Source of the DNA: Halobacillus sp. Marseille-Q1614
Lineage (GTDB): Bacteria > Bacillota > Bacilli > Bacillales > Halobacillaceae
Assembly: GCF_902809865.1 (NCBI RefSeq)
Contig: NZ_CADDWH010000001.1
Span: 3,348,001 to 3,412,000 of the forward strand
Length of the DNA stretch: 64,000 bases
Direction: 5' to 3'
The notes under the pieces were generated by a model. It was not told the origin of the DNA. It worked only from the letters and a program-made list of their open reading frames with translations, and did not search any database. A program made the translations under genes and the position numbers. Shown one piece after another: positions 17,643-26,205 of the stretch. Within the stretch, counting starts at the first letter, position 1. Every line of letters starts with the position of its first letter.

Positions 17643-18959
17643 TCACCCTCCTTTGCTGTATCCCGCCTGTGACGCAATAATGAGCTGTCCTAACGCTAAC
17701 CCTCCGTCATTGCAGGGAACCCTTTTATGGGTAAAAACAGTAAAGCCTTCTCGTTCAAGACGCTGCTTGATTGAGTTTGAAAGATATATATTTTGAAACG
17801 ATCCTCCAGAGAGCACGACGTTTCGGTTGAGTTCTGTGTTTCTTGTCGTAAGCTTCTGCATCATTTCCACACAGCAGGTAACGACTGTCTCGTGAAAAGA
17901 CGCGATGATCTCAAAAACAGGTCTCTGATTTAATTTGTCCTCAGCGATATGCCGTATCATTTCAGAAAAATCGATTTGAAACGCATCTTCGATTGGTTTG
18001 ATTTGATAGGGATAAGTTTGAGCTGTAAATTCAGATGGAAGTCGAGTCATAGGATCAGATAGCTTAACAGCGGCTTCCCCTTCATAAGTGGAGCAGGTGC
18101 AAATCCCAAGGATGGCGCTTACCGCGTCAAACAGACGGCCGCAAGTTCCTGCCATTGGTGAATTGAGCTTATTTTTAACCATTTGAACGATAATCTCAAT
18201 TTCTTTTACATGATCAGGAAAGAGCTGGATCGCTAATTCTCTGCCCTCTAACGGATAGAGGTGTATGAGCATTCCAGCAGCATTACGCCACGGTTCTTTT
18301 ATAGCTTTTTCTCCTCCTGGCAGCGGGGAGTAGGAGAGGTGGCCGAGACGCTTATAAGCAGCGGCATTTCCATATAAAAATTCAAATCCCCACGTTTGCC
18401 CGTCATCTCCGTAACCTGTCCCGTCTAAAATAATGCTTAAGCATGGTTTTGTCAGTCCGTTATCTTCCATACACGACACATGATGGGCATGGTGATGCTG
18501 CACAGGAACGACTCGGCCTCCTTGATTCTCTAAGAGAGAACGGGCGGCATACAAAGGATGCTTATCGATGGCAATAAATCTAGACTGGATGTCAAACCAT
18601 TCTTTAAAATGATTCAGCTGACTTTCCCCATGTCTCAGCATTTCTTCACTGTCTAAATCTCCAATGTGGGGGCCGATCACCATGTGATTTTTTCTTCCCA
18701 CAGCAAAGGTGTTTTTTTGATTTCCCCCTAAGGCGATGATGTGGTCGACGGGGTGGTCCGTTTTTACGGGTTCAGGCACCAATCCCCTTCCATTTCTCAA
18801 GACCATCATGCAGCTGCCGTCAGACTGAAGGACTGAATCATCGATGGGAAGGTAGATGTCTCGATTATGATCCAGCACATAGACGCCAGCTCTTCCGATG
18901 GTCTTTCCCGATAGGAAATCGGGCGGCCGGAAAGATTTGCGCTCGTCATAACAAGGCAC
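17643..18959 (-). pseudogene. hypF: hypF C-terminal part (Kae1-like domain), separated by frameshift
   Basis: This open frame carries the second half of HypF, the carbamoyltransferase that charges HypE. The real homology starts near base 18880 with YVLDHNRDIYLPIDDSVLQ and continues through the Kae1/TobZ-like domain (VQHHHAHHVSCM, LDGTGYGDDGQTWGFEFL, VLSGGSFQN, PCNDGGLALGQ) to the end. The residues before that point are out-of-frame translation of the upstream half. The nominal GTG at 18959 has no convincing ribosome binding site. It is in the -1 frame relative to the N-terminal part, with 154 bp of overlap. Either the gene is inactivated, a sequencing error is present, or an unusual recoding event joins them. 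Confidence 0.88.
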
Positions 18960-19927
18960 TCTACATTTTTCTCAAACAATAGGTAATGAAGCGGCGTATA
19001 AGGCAGCATAATACCGATAGTTGAGAGTCCAGGCGATATGGATTCAGGCAGCGGACAATCAGCTTTTTTCTTTAATACAACAATGGGCCTGGCCGGCCTT
19101 GTGAGCATTTCCTCTTCCAGCTTGTTTATTTCACAATATTTCTTCGCGTCGTCAAGAGATTTCACCATGATGGCGAGTGGACGCTGCGGCCGATTCTTTT
19201 TCTGCCGCAGCCGCTTGATGGCACTTGTCTGAAAAGCATCACAGACTAAGTGGTAGCCGCCGATTCCTTTCACAGCTGCAATCTTTCCTTGAGAAATTTG
19301 ATTGACCGCACCTTTTATAGCTTCATGATCTTCGCTGATCACTTTGCCTTTTAGATCGAAAAGCTTAATCGCCGGGCCGCACCTTGGACAGCATATCGGC
19401 TGGGCATGGTGCCTTCGATCCAAGGGATTCTCATATTCACTCCGGCAAAGCGGACACATTTCAAATTCGCCCATTGTGGTATAAGGCCTGTCGTAGGGGA
19501 GGCGTTTTGTAATCGTGTAGCGCGGTCCGCACTGGGTACAATTAATAAAAGGATAACGATAGCGTCTGTTTGTGGGATCAGAAAACTCTTCTAAACAATC
19601 CTCACATACCGCAGCATCTGGTGATACCAATGGAAGAGAATCGCTCGTTTCTTCACTTCGTAATATCGTAAACTGTTGATAAAAAGCAGGTGGTACCTGC
19701 TCGGTATTTACTTGATCTATTTTTGACAGCGGCGGGGAAGAGGCGGTTAATTCTTTCACCATTTTGCGAATGGCTGCAGCTTCCCCTTCGACTACTATGG
19801 TTACCCGCCCCCTATTGTTTTGGACGCTTCCTGTCAGGTGATGTTTCACAGCCAGGGAATAAATAAAGGGGCGGAATCCGACTCCCTGAATTCTGCCTGT
19901 CACTATAATTCTTAAAGCTTCGTACAT
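18806..19927 (-). pseudogene. hypF: hypF N-terminal part (acylphosphatase, zinc fingers, YrdC-like)
   Basis: This frame carries the first half of HypF in normal order: acylphosphatase domain (GRIQGVGFRPF, residues 11-21), two zinc-finger blocks (CEDC, CTQCGPRYT, CPLC, CCPRCGP, about residues 107-190) and a YrdC-like carbamoyl-AMP domain (KGIGGYHLVCDA, RPARPIVVLKK, LVMTSANLSGRPISY). Homology ends near residue 346 (EELAS), after which some 25 unrelated residues follow to the stop. Spliced with the downstream frame, it gives a HypF of near-normal length, perhaps 3 residues short. The gene overlaps the end of hypB by 16 bp and would depend on translational coupling. Confidence 0.88.
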
Positions 19928-20571
19928 TTTTGATAAGCGTCCTTAATCCACTCAATCCAGCTGTCCATTCCTTCGTGGGTGAGGGCAGAGAGCTGTTTAA
20001 ACTCTGCTTTTGGATTGATGGAAGCCAAGTCCTGTTTTGCTTCTTCAATATTAAAAGGCAGGTAGGGGAGAAGGTCGATTTTATTAATAACCGTCAAGTC
20101 TGTTCGCCTGAACATCACGGGATATTTCGGGATTTTATCATTACCTTCCGGCACGCTTAGGACAACGACTTTATAATCCTGGCCCAGATCATATCCAGAT
20201 GGGCAGACGAGGTTGCCGATATTTTCGATAAAAAGGATATCGATGTTTTTAAAATCAAATTCCGGCAGCGTTTTAGCGATCATGCGGGCATCTAGATGGC
20301 AGCCGCCCACCGTATTGATTTGAACCGTTTTAACGCCAAGGGAGCGTAATCGTTCGGCGTCCCTGTCCGTGGCCAGGTCTCCTTCAATAACAGCAATCCT
20401 ATACTCATCACGTAACACCTTCACCGTTTCCTCAAGGAGGGTCGTTTTACCTGCCCCGGGAGAGCTCATGAGATTAATAACGAGCATTTGATGATCTTTA
20501 AAAATTTTCCTGTTAAAGTCTGCGGCTTCATTTAAATCCTTTAACACTTGTTCTTTAAGCTTTACTTTCAC
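19912..20571 (-). CDS. hypB: hydrogenase nickel incorporation GTPase HypB
   Basis: 219 aa. A SIMIBI-class GTPase that helps insert nickel with HypA. The P-loop SPGAGKTT is at residues 37-44, and GGCHLDARM and NIGNLVCPSG carry the Cys and His of the metal site at the dimer interface. INKIDLLPYLPF is the NKxD base-recognition motif. The N-terminus has neither the CxxCGC motif nor the His-rich stretch of some HypB proteins, so nickel storage is not expected. It overlaps hypA by 4 bp and hypF by 16 bp. Confidence 0.95.
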   Translation of the reverse strand: MKVKLKEQVLKDLNEAADFNRKIFKDHQMLVINLMSSPGAGKTTLLEETVKVLRDEYRIAVIEGDLATDRDAERLRSLGVKTVQINTVGGCHLDARMIAKTLPEFDFKNIDILFIENIGNLVCPSGYDLGQDYKVVVLSVPEGNDKIPKYPVMFRRTDLTVINKIDLLPYLPFNIEEAKQDLASINPKAEFKQLSALTHEGMDSWIEWIKDAYQKCTKL

Positions 20572-20927
20572 GTCCCGTCACTTCCTTCATAAGATTCGAC
20601 TCTAAATGTTTCCCCTTCTAAAAGCTGGCAGCCCGTCCAGCCGCATTTGGGGCAGATCGCAATTTGATAGTCAGGTTCAAACTCCATCAGACATTTTTGG
20701 CATTTTGCCTTGGCTGCTTCTCGAATAATCTGCAGCTGTGTCTTTTCATCGATAAGAGCCTCTCCTTGTTGCTGAAAATAAAAAAAGGCTATTTCCAGAG
20801 CCTCTGGTAAGACATTGGATAAACTTCCGACAATAACTTCAATCTTGTCGATTTTTTTAAACGACCGCTGCTTCGCATCTTCAGAAACCAGCTGGATGAG
20901 CTCAGCCATGAGTGACATTTCATGCAT
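20568..20927 (-). CDS. hypA: hydrogenase nickel metallochaperone HypA
   Basis: 119 aa. It begins MHEMSLM, where H2 is the nickel ligand, and has a structural zinc site C76/C79/C92/C95 (CQKC and CPKC). It is the first gene of the hydrogenase operon. AAAGGGTG precedes the ATG. Upstream sequence to 21015 is AT-rich, but I see no convincing sigma-A promoter or FNR-type palindrome there, so the operon's control is unknown. Confidence 0.94.
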   Translation of the reverse strand: MHEMSLMAELIQLVSEDAKQRSFKKIDKIEVIVGSLSNVLPEALEIAFFYFQQQGEALIDEKTQLQIIREAAKAKCQKCLMEFEPDYQIAICPKCGWTGCQLLEGETFRVESYEGSDGT

Positions 20928-21015
20928 AGGAACACCCTTTATTTATCTTTATTAAAATCTATGCGTTACTTTTTATATCAGAACTGCTTGTACGCATAAT
21001 GAGTAAAGTGGAATC

Positions 21016-21048
21016 ATAAAAAAATACAGGCAGTCATTGCCTGTATTT
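21016..21048 (-). terminator. intrinsic terminator after DUF4397 gene
   Basis: On the minus strand, AAATACAGGCA pairs perfectly with TGCCTGTATTT around a 5-nt loop, followed by a T run. The stem overlaps the stop codon. It also insulates the downstream hypA promoter region. Confidence 0.88.
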
Positions 21049-21796
21049 AAGGTTTTATAAAAATAGCTTCAAGCGGAGGCTGTTCTCCCACAAACCCCAG
21101 CGCAACAGCAGTATACGCCTGGTTCGGATTAAGCGTGGCATCCGGAATCGTCAACACGACATTTGGTGTACCGGCGACGCGCACTTCAAGATCTGTGGTT
21201 GTAGGCGGCAGTGACAAGTAGCGTGTGGCTTTACCAAACGGGACATTTCTAAATAGGACCTCTCCGCCTTTTACAGCGATATCAACAGCAGGGGCATTCG
21301 GCGATAAGTGCCAGAATCGGACCTTGGCTTTTCCAGAGGATACGCTGTCACTGTCAATCACAGCAATCAGCTGCAGGCTGCTTACGGGGCCTGCGGCTGC
21401 AACGGTGTACTTGTTTCCTGCTCCGACTTCAACCATCTGTGAGAGGACAGGCTGATTCGTTTGTCCTGCCGGGTAAATATCGATTTGGTACTGGCCCGCC
21501 GGCACAGTTACATAATTGCTGCGCTGCTTATAAGAAAAACCTTCTAACATCGGCTGTCCATTGACGTACACATCAACATCCGGGGCGTCGGGGGAAGCAT
21601 GAAGAACGCGGACCTCGGCTTCACCGTTCATGCCTATCCTGTTGTTTTTATTGTCATTCATCATCCTCTGCATACATTCCAAGTGTTTTTGGTAATAATA
21701 GATATGCATTTGAGGATCGCTGTACTTATAATATTGGGACATTAAATCATATTTGGCCGCTTCCCATGCGAGTTGATCAAAGTTTTGCTGATACAT
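21047..21796 (-). CDS. DUF4397 domain-containing protein
   Basis: About 249 aa from ATG at 21796 (MYQQNFDQ), chosen because AAAGGAG lies 7 bp upstream. An in-frame start at 21817 precedes that site. Residues about 1-60 are helical, with many Tyr and Met. From about residue 62 come two beta-sandwich repeats with parallel motifs: VRVLHASPDAPDVDVYVNGQ and VRFWHLSPNAPAVDIAVKGG. These are the DUF4397 hallmark, found in cell-surface and spore-associated proteins. No signal peptide is seen. Function is unknown. Confidence 0.85.
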   Translation of the reverse strand: MYQQNFDQLAWEAAKYDLMSQYYKYSDPQMHIYYYQKHLECMQRMMNDNKNNRIGMNGEAEVRVLHASPDAPDVDVYVNGQPMLEGFSYKQRSNYVTVPAGQYQIDIYPAGQTNQPVLSQMVEVGAGNKYTVAAAGPVSSLQLIAVIDSDSVSSGKAKVRFWHLSPNAPAVDIAVKGGEVLFRNVPFGKATRYLSLPPTTTDLEVRVAGTPNVVLTIPDATLNPNQAYTAVALGFVGEQPPLEAIFIKP

Positions 21797-21949
21797 TTCC
21801 GTACTCCTTTCAAACAAACTGATAACATTAGCCTATTCATCTTTTTAAAATAGGCATCTTGTCTGTTCCGTTGCTCTTTTTATTTGGACAGGCGATAATG
21901 AAAAGAATACGGTTGGAATCGGAAAATACGGGCAAAGGAGAAATTACAT

Positions 21950-22666
21950 ATGAAAAAATTAATGTGTATCGGCTTATTTCTCTTTCTTTTAACTGGCTGC
22001 GTCAAAGGCGATTTTGGCGTAAAAATCAACAAAGACGGCAGCGGTGTAAATACAATTACGATCGGAGTCGAGCAGGATACTCTCGAACAGTTCAGCGGCG
22101 CGGAAGATGGTACGATTACCGCTCCTTATGAGGACCTGGAAGCCCAGGGCTATTCGATCAAAGAAATCAGCGAAAACGGATTTGTCGGTTTTCAGGCAAC
22201 AAAGAAATTCGACGACGTTCGTAATATGAAGGTCATTCCAGATACTAAAAAGATGAAGGAAGAGCCTCTCGATACATCGGAAGAAAAGCCGCAAGAGTCA
22301 CCAGTTGACTTTAGTGTTGATGAAGGGTTTTTTACAAATACTTACCGGCTTGAGGGAGAGGTAGACCTTGATAATTCCCTTGGCTTAGGAGGGGGCATGG
22401 ATCAGCTGCTGGCCAATCAGGTAGACTTAACGTTTACTTTGGACCTGCCGGTTAAGGCCTCCGAACATAATGCAGATGAAGTGGACGGCAGCGTATTATC
22501 TTGGCAGATTCAGCCCCTTGGAGTGACGGATATTATCGTTGAGGCGAAAGCACCCAACCTTACGAATATTATTTGGACAGGGTCAGGACTGTTAGTGGTG
22601 CTGGCGATTGTAATCTTAGCGGGGAGAAGAAAAAAGAAGAAAAACCGAATAAAGGAACTTCCATAA
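21950..22666 (+). CDS. LppM-like lipoprotein with C-terminal membrane anchor
   Basis: 238 aa. A lipoprotein signal peptide ends at the lipobox LTGC (C17). The mature part begins with VKGDFGVKINKDGSGVNTIT, the pattern of LppM/DUF3153-type domains in which a two-strand hairpin follows the lipid anchor. A second hydrophobic helix (about residues 207-225) followed by a Lys/Arg-rich tail anchors the C-terminus with the tail inside. AAAGGAG lies upstream of ATG. Right after the stop is a stem (AGGAACTTCC / GGAAGTTCCT) without a T run, which opens a repeat-rich gap. Function is unknown. Confidence 0.75.
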   Translation: MKKLMCIGLFLFLLTGCVKGDFGVKINKDGSGVNTITIGVEQDTLEQFSGAEDGTITAPYEDLEAQGYSIKEISENGFVGFQATKKFDDVRNMKVIPDTKKMKEEPLDTSEEKPQESPVDFSVDEGFFTNTYRLEGEVDLDNSLGLGGGMDQLLANQVDLTFTLDLPVKASEHNADEVDGSVLSWQIQPLGVTDIIVEAKAPNLTNIIWTGSGLLVVLAIVILAGRRKKKKNRIKELP

Positions 22667-23165
22667 CTTTGGAAGTTCCTCAGGCTGTCGAGAAAGTCGC
22701 AACCGTTTTTTCTTATGGAGTTTCCTCTAACGTGGTTGGTAGGATTCCATTGGCCATAAAAGGGGACTAATAGGTCGGGAACCACTTCGCTTTTTAGCGG
22801 AAGAACACCCAAGCCTTCTCGAGAAACCCACTCTGCGGGGTCTCGGATCGTCCGTTTCTTAAGCAGGAGTCTCGCTGCTTCCCATCCCATTACGAGGAAA
22901 AAGAGGAATGGAATTCTGCTCATGCGAGAAGAGGAATCAGCTGACCTTTACCTGGTACTTTGCATCTTTAAGAGCTTAAACTCCGAGAAGAGAGTCAATA
23001 GAACGAGAGAGAAAAGCTTATTAGGATAGGGCGAAGGGAAACGGTGAGACTCCTGTGGGAGGAACGTACAGGGTGAGATCCCTAAAAGGCGAAGCCTTAA
23101 GGAAGCTCACCGTACGCCCACAGAAAGCGATCCGTTTCCCGCAGCCCTAAGCTGTATCCGATCCT
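22667..23165. repeat. composite of GC-rich intergenic repeats
   Basis: About 500 bases without a credible gene. Two modules are visible. At 22680-22900, GGCTGTCGAGAAAG, CACTCTGCGGGGTCTCGG and AAGCAGGAGTCTCGCTG. At 23030-23150, GGGAAACGGTGAGACTCCTG and GCTCACCGTACGCCCACAG, ending in CGATCCGTTTCCCGCAG; the outer GGGAAACGG and CCGTTTCCC would pair to close a large hairpin. Related words occur at 11.9, 39.3, 48.7, 57.7 and 59.2 kb. Confidence 0.7.
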
Positions 23166-23171
23166 TTAAAA

Positions 23172-23205
23172 GAAAAGACTTCCATAACTTCGGAAGTTCC
23201 TTTTT
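23172..23205. terminator. hairpin between repeat region and small lipoprotein gene
   Basis: ACTTCC (23178-23183) pairs with GGAAGT (23192-23197), flanked by A and T runs, so it could act in either direction. On the minus strand it would end the 97-aa lipoprotein transcript. Confidence 0.55.
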
Positions 23206-23221
23206 AATGCCTTGCACACTT

Positions 23222-23515
23222 TTACTCGCGGTTATTTCTTTCTTCTGATGGATCTTTTCCTTCATCAGGTTCCTGCCCATCTCTATCTAATGGATTTACT
23301 TCATTTCGAATCAGATCATCTGCCTCATCTTGGTTTTCATTGTAGAAATTATTTCGGTTGTTATGAGTTCGCTCGATAGGCGGCCCTTCACCATTTTGAT
23401 TATTGGTTCGTTCGTACAGTAAGTCATCCATTCGATTGCCATTAATATTGCAGGCTGTTAAGAATGCTGTGGCTAATACGAAGGATAACATTAGAATGCC
23501 TGCCTTTGCTTTCAT
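23222..23515 (-). CDS. small hydrophilic lipoprotein
   Basis: 97 aa. A lipoprotein signal peptide with lipobox LTAC (C22) is followed by a strongly polar, disordered mature region rich in Asn, Glu, Asp and Arg (about 75 residues). GGAGGTGCAGGG lies upstream of ATG. Small Asn-rich lipoproteins of this type are common in Bacillaceae, some of them sporulation-associated, but no family can be named from the sequence. It is a single gene divergent from the lactate operon. Confidence 0.65.
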   Translation of the reverse strand: MKAKAGILMLSFVLATAFLTACNINGNRMDDLLYERTNNQNGEGPPIERTHNNRNNFYNENQDEADDLIRNEVNPLDRDGQEPDEGKDPSEERNNRE

Positions 23516-23637
23516 CCCTGCACCTCCTGTTAATACTGTTTTCCTTAATATCTACATTATTTTTTTGAATATATATGGTAATAAAAGACAAGCTGCTGGC
23601 TTCTTTCGAAACTAGAAGAGAGATTTAATAAAATAAA

Positions 23638-23666
23638 TTGTTTTTTAATAGGAAAAGGCTTACAAT
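23638..23666 (+). promoter_or_regulatory. sigma-A promoter of the lactate permease gene
   Basis: TTGTTT (23638-23643) and TACAAT (23661-23666) are separated by 17 bp, immediately upstream of the palindromic operator. Confidence 0.65.
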
Positions 23667-23677
23667 AATATTGAACA

Positions 23678-23692
23678 GGTCATCTGATGACC
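23678..23692 (+). promoter_or_regulatory. LutR-type operator before lactate permease
   Basis: GGTCATCTGATGACC is a perfect palindrome around one central base and contains TCATC-N-GATGA, the known LutR recognition pattern of Bacillus. It starts about 11 bp after the -10 box, so a bound repressor would cover the transcription start. Confidence 0.85.
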
Positions 23693-23709
23693 TTACTTAT
23701 TTAGAGAAA

Positions 23710-23725
23710 ATGAAAGCGGTAACGT
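23710..23725 (+). promoter_or_regulatory. possible cre (CcpA) site before lactate permease
   Basis: ATGAAAGCGGTAACGT matches the cre consensus WTGNAANCGNWWNCAW at all but one fixed position. It lies between the operator and the start codon, where a roadblock would repress. The mismatch keeps this tentative. Confidence 0.4.
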
Positions 23726-23746
23726 AGCAGCTGAGGAGGAAGCAGG

Positions 23747-25345
23747 ATGTTGTTAGCAGCTTTTAGTGCGATTATTGCCCCATTTGTTTTTCTTGTGCTT
23801 TTAAGAATGTCAGCTAAAAAAGGGATGTTCTTAAGTGCGCTGATTGTCATTTCCCTCGCCTTTTTTGTATGGGGTATGGAAGGGAAAGTAATCTCAGCTT
23901 CGATTTTACAGGGAGCTCATAAAACAGTTACGATTTTATTTATTCTTTTTGGTGCGATTGTGCTGCTTAATACTTTAAAGCGCACGGGAGCAGTTGACCG
24001 GATTAATCAAGGATTCCGCAGTATCTCAACGGATATGAGGGTTCAGGTCGTGATCGTTGCCTTTTTATTCGGCTCATTAATTGAAGGGGCCGCCGGTTTT
24101 GGAACGCCTGCAGCTGTGACGGGGCCTTTGATGGTGGCGCTTGGTTTTACACCGATGGCTGCGGCTGTCGTTGCCTTAGTAGCTGACAGCTCTGCCGTTT
24201 CTTACGGTGCTGTAGGGACGCCGATCCAGGTGGGACTCAGCAACCTTCCGAATGCGGGTCTTGAATTATTTAGAGACATAGGGGTTCAAATTGCGTTTCT
24301 CGACTTATTTGCTGGAACGTTTATCCCATTTCTCATCATCTTCCTTTTAACCGTCTTTTTTGGTAAGCGAAAAGGGTTTAAAGATGCGCTAGAATTGCTG
24401 CCATGGAGTCTGTTTGTCGGGATCGTTTACACATCCTCATCGTTCTTATATGCTGTGCTGTTCGGGTTTGAGTTCGTAGCTATTCTTGCCTCACTAACAG
24501 GTCTGATCATCGCTACCCTGACCGCGAAAAAAGGATTTTTGCTGCCGTCGTCAACCTGGCAGGATGCCCTGGAAGAAGACGTAAAGGGAACAGAAGCAGC
24601 GGCGGCAGCGGAGAAGTCTTCGATGCCTTTGCTGACCGCGTGGTCGCCTTATTTAATTATTGTTGCCTTACTGCTGCTGACTCGAATTGTTCCTTTTATA
24701 AAAGACGCAGCGTTGACGTGGATCGACCTTTCGTTGAAAAGCATTCTTGGTGTAGAAGGGGTAACGTCGAACTGGGAACTCCTTTATTCCCCGGGCGCCG
24801 TCCTCGTGGCTGCAGCTTTACTGTCACTTCTCATTCAGCGGAAGCCGTTCCATTGCTTTACGGGAGCGTCTAAAGAATCTCTTTTATCAATGAAAGATGC
24901 AGCCATGGCTCTTACAGCGACATTGGCGCTCGTTCAAGTATTTACGAATTCAGGAATTAACATGAATGACATTATCAGTATGCCTGAATATATTGCCCAG
25001 ACTCTGGCAGGCAGCTTTGGACCTATGTGGCTGTTAATGGCACCATTTCTCGGAGAACTTGGATCATTTATTACCGGAAGTGCCACTGTTTCTGCACTGA
25101 CGTTTTCCCCGATTCAGTACAACATTGCGGAGCAGGTAGGATTTGATACAAACACGGTGCTGTCCTTGCAGATTATTGGATCTGCCGCCGGCAACATGAT
25201 CTGTGTTCATAACGTGGTGGCCGCAGGGACTGTGGTCGGACTCTCCGGGAAAGAAGGAGAGATTATTCGAAAGACGGTTGGGCCGGCACTGCTTTACGGG
25301 CTGCTTGTCGGGCTGGCGGCGTTCATCTTTGGTTCTATAGTTTAA
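23747..25345 (+). CDS. lctP: L-lactate permease
   Basis: 532 aa, a LctP/LldP-family proton-coupled lactate permease with about 12-14 hydrophobic helices. [22 protein letters not shown] (from about residue 125, shared by all members) and [15 protein letters not shown] are the family signatures, and [21 protein letters not shown] near residue 435 is the matching half. GAGGAGG precedes the ATG. It lies upstream of the lutR regulator and lutABC, giving a complete lactate import and oxidation locus. Confidence 0.93.
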   Translation: MLLAAFSAIIAPFVFLVLLRMSAKKGMFLSALIVISLAFFVWGMEGKVISASILQGAHKTVTILFILFGAIVLLNTLKRTGAVDRINQGFRSISTDMRVQVVIVAFLFGSLIEGAAGFGTPAAVTGPLMVALGFTPMAAAVVALVADSSAVSYGAVGTPIQVGLSNLPNAGLELFRDIGVQIAFLDLFAGTFIPFLIIFLLTVFFGKRKGFKDALELLPWSLFVGIVYTSSSFLYAVLFGFEFVAILASLTGLIIATLTAKKGFLLPSSTWQDALEEDVKGTEAAAAAEKSSMPLLTAWSPYLIIVALLLLTRIVPFIKDAALTWIDLSLKSILGVEGVTSNWELLYSPGAVLVAAALLSLLIQRKPFHCFTGASKESLLSMKDAAMALTATLALVQVFTNSGINMNDIISMPEYIAQTLAGSFGPMWLLMAPFLGELGSFITGSATVSALTFSPIQYNIAEQVGFDTNTVLSLQIIGSAAGNMICVHNVVAAGTVVGLSGKEGEIIRKTVGPALLYGLLVGLAAFIFGSIV

Positions 25346-25425
25346 TATCACTCCCTCCTTTTTCCTAAGCCTTTTTTTGGAGTACAATGGAAGAAAGAAG
25401 GGTAATGGAAAGTTGAGGGACAAAT

Positions 25426-26133
25426 GTGGAATACAAACCGATTCGATCGAAAAAAATTTATGAGCAGGTCGCTGATTCGCTGCTTGATTCTTTAAAAAAT
25501 AATGAGCTGAAGCCGGGGGACAAGCTCGATAGTGTTGAACAGCTGGCAAAGAGCTTTAATGTAGGCAGATCAGCGATCAGGGAAGCACTAAGCGCCTTGA
25601 GAGCGATGGGAATTCTTGAGATGCGCCAGGGAGAAGGGACGTATGTCAAAGCTTTTGAAGCTAACCGGTTTTCGCTGCCGATTTCGGTTGCTTTCCTTAT
25701 GAGCCGAAAAGATGTCGTCGAGCTGCTTGAGGTCCGGCAGATTCTCGAAGTAGGTGCCGCTGAAGCTGCTGCCCTCCGTCATACGAAGGAAGACTTAAAG
25801 CCTTTAGAGAATGCGCTGCTTGCGATGGAAGAAGCCAAAGGAAACGGGGAGCTTGGCGAACAGGCTGACCTCGCTTTTCACGTCGCTTTGGTAAAAGCGA
25901 CACACAATCAAATGCTTATCCACCTGATGCAAAGCGTAGCCGACATTATGGTTCAGGCGATGCGCGAAACCCGGAAGCTTCTGCACACAGAAGAAGGAAC
26001 GGAGCGGCTCCTGGAAGAACACAGGCAGATCTTCGCTGCGATTTCTGCACGTGATGAGAAGAAAGCCCGGCAGGCCATGCACAATCATCTAAGTAAAGTA
26101 GAACAGTCGCTTATGGATTATTTAGAGAGCTAG
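25426..26133 (+). CDS. lutR: FadR/GntR-family regulator of lactate utilisation
   Basis: 235 aa. An N-terminal winged helix-turn-helix (PGDKLDSVEQLAKSFNVGRS, about residues 31-50) and a C-terminal FCD all-helical ligand domain (VRQILEVGAAEAAA, LHTEEGTERLLEEHRQIFAAI with metal-binding His residues). A GTG start is used, with GAGGGA upstream. It lies between lctP and lutABC, and both neighbours have TCATC-N-GATGA palindromes upstream, so repression relieved by lactate is expected, as for LutR/LldR. Confidence 0.88.
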   Translation: MEYKPIRSKKIYEQVADSLLDSLKNNELKPGDKLDSVEQLAKSFNVGRSAIREALSALRAMGILEMRQGEGTYVKAFEANRFSLPISVAFLMSRKDVVELLEVRQILEVGAAEAAALRHTKEDLKPLENALLAMEEAKGNGELGEQADLAFHVALVKATHNQMLIHLMQSVADIMVQAMRETRKLLHTEEGTERLLEEHRQIFAAISARDEKKARQAMHNHLSKVEQSLMDYLES

Positions 26134-26168
26134 TGGGAGAAAGTTTTTGTTAACTTTCTGCTCCCTAC

Positions 26169-26179
26169 TCATCAGATGA
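26169..26179 (+). promoter_or_regulatory. second LutR-type operator, before lutA
   Basis: TCATCAGATGA is an 11-bp palindrome with the same TCATC-N-GATGA pattern as the site before the permease gene. It lies 27 bp upstream of the lutA start, so lutABC would be controlled independently of readthrough. Confidence 0.82.
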
Positions 26180-26205
26180 CCTTATGTCATTAGGGAGGAA
26201 AAAAG

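Noticed and set aside
20928-21015. FNR or sigma-54 promoter for the hydrogenase operon
   Set aside because: No TGTGA-N6-TCACA palindrome and no GG-N10-GC pair is seen. The AT-rich stretch contains only weak -10-like hexamers.
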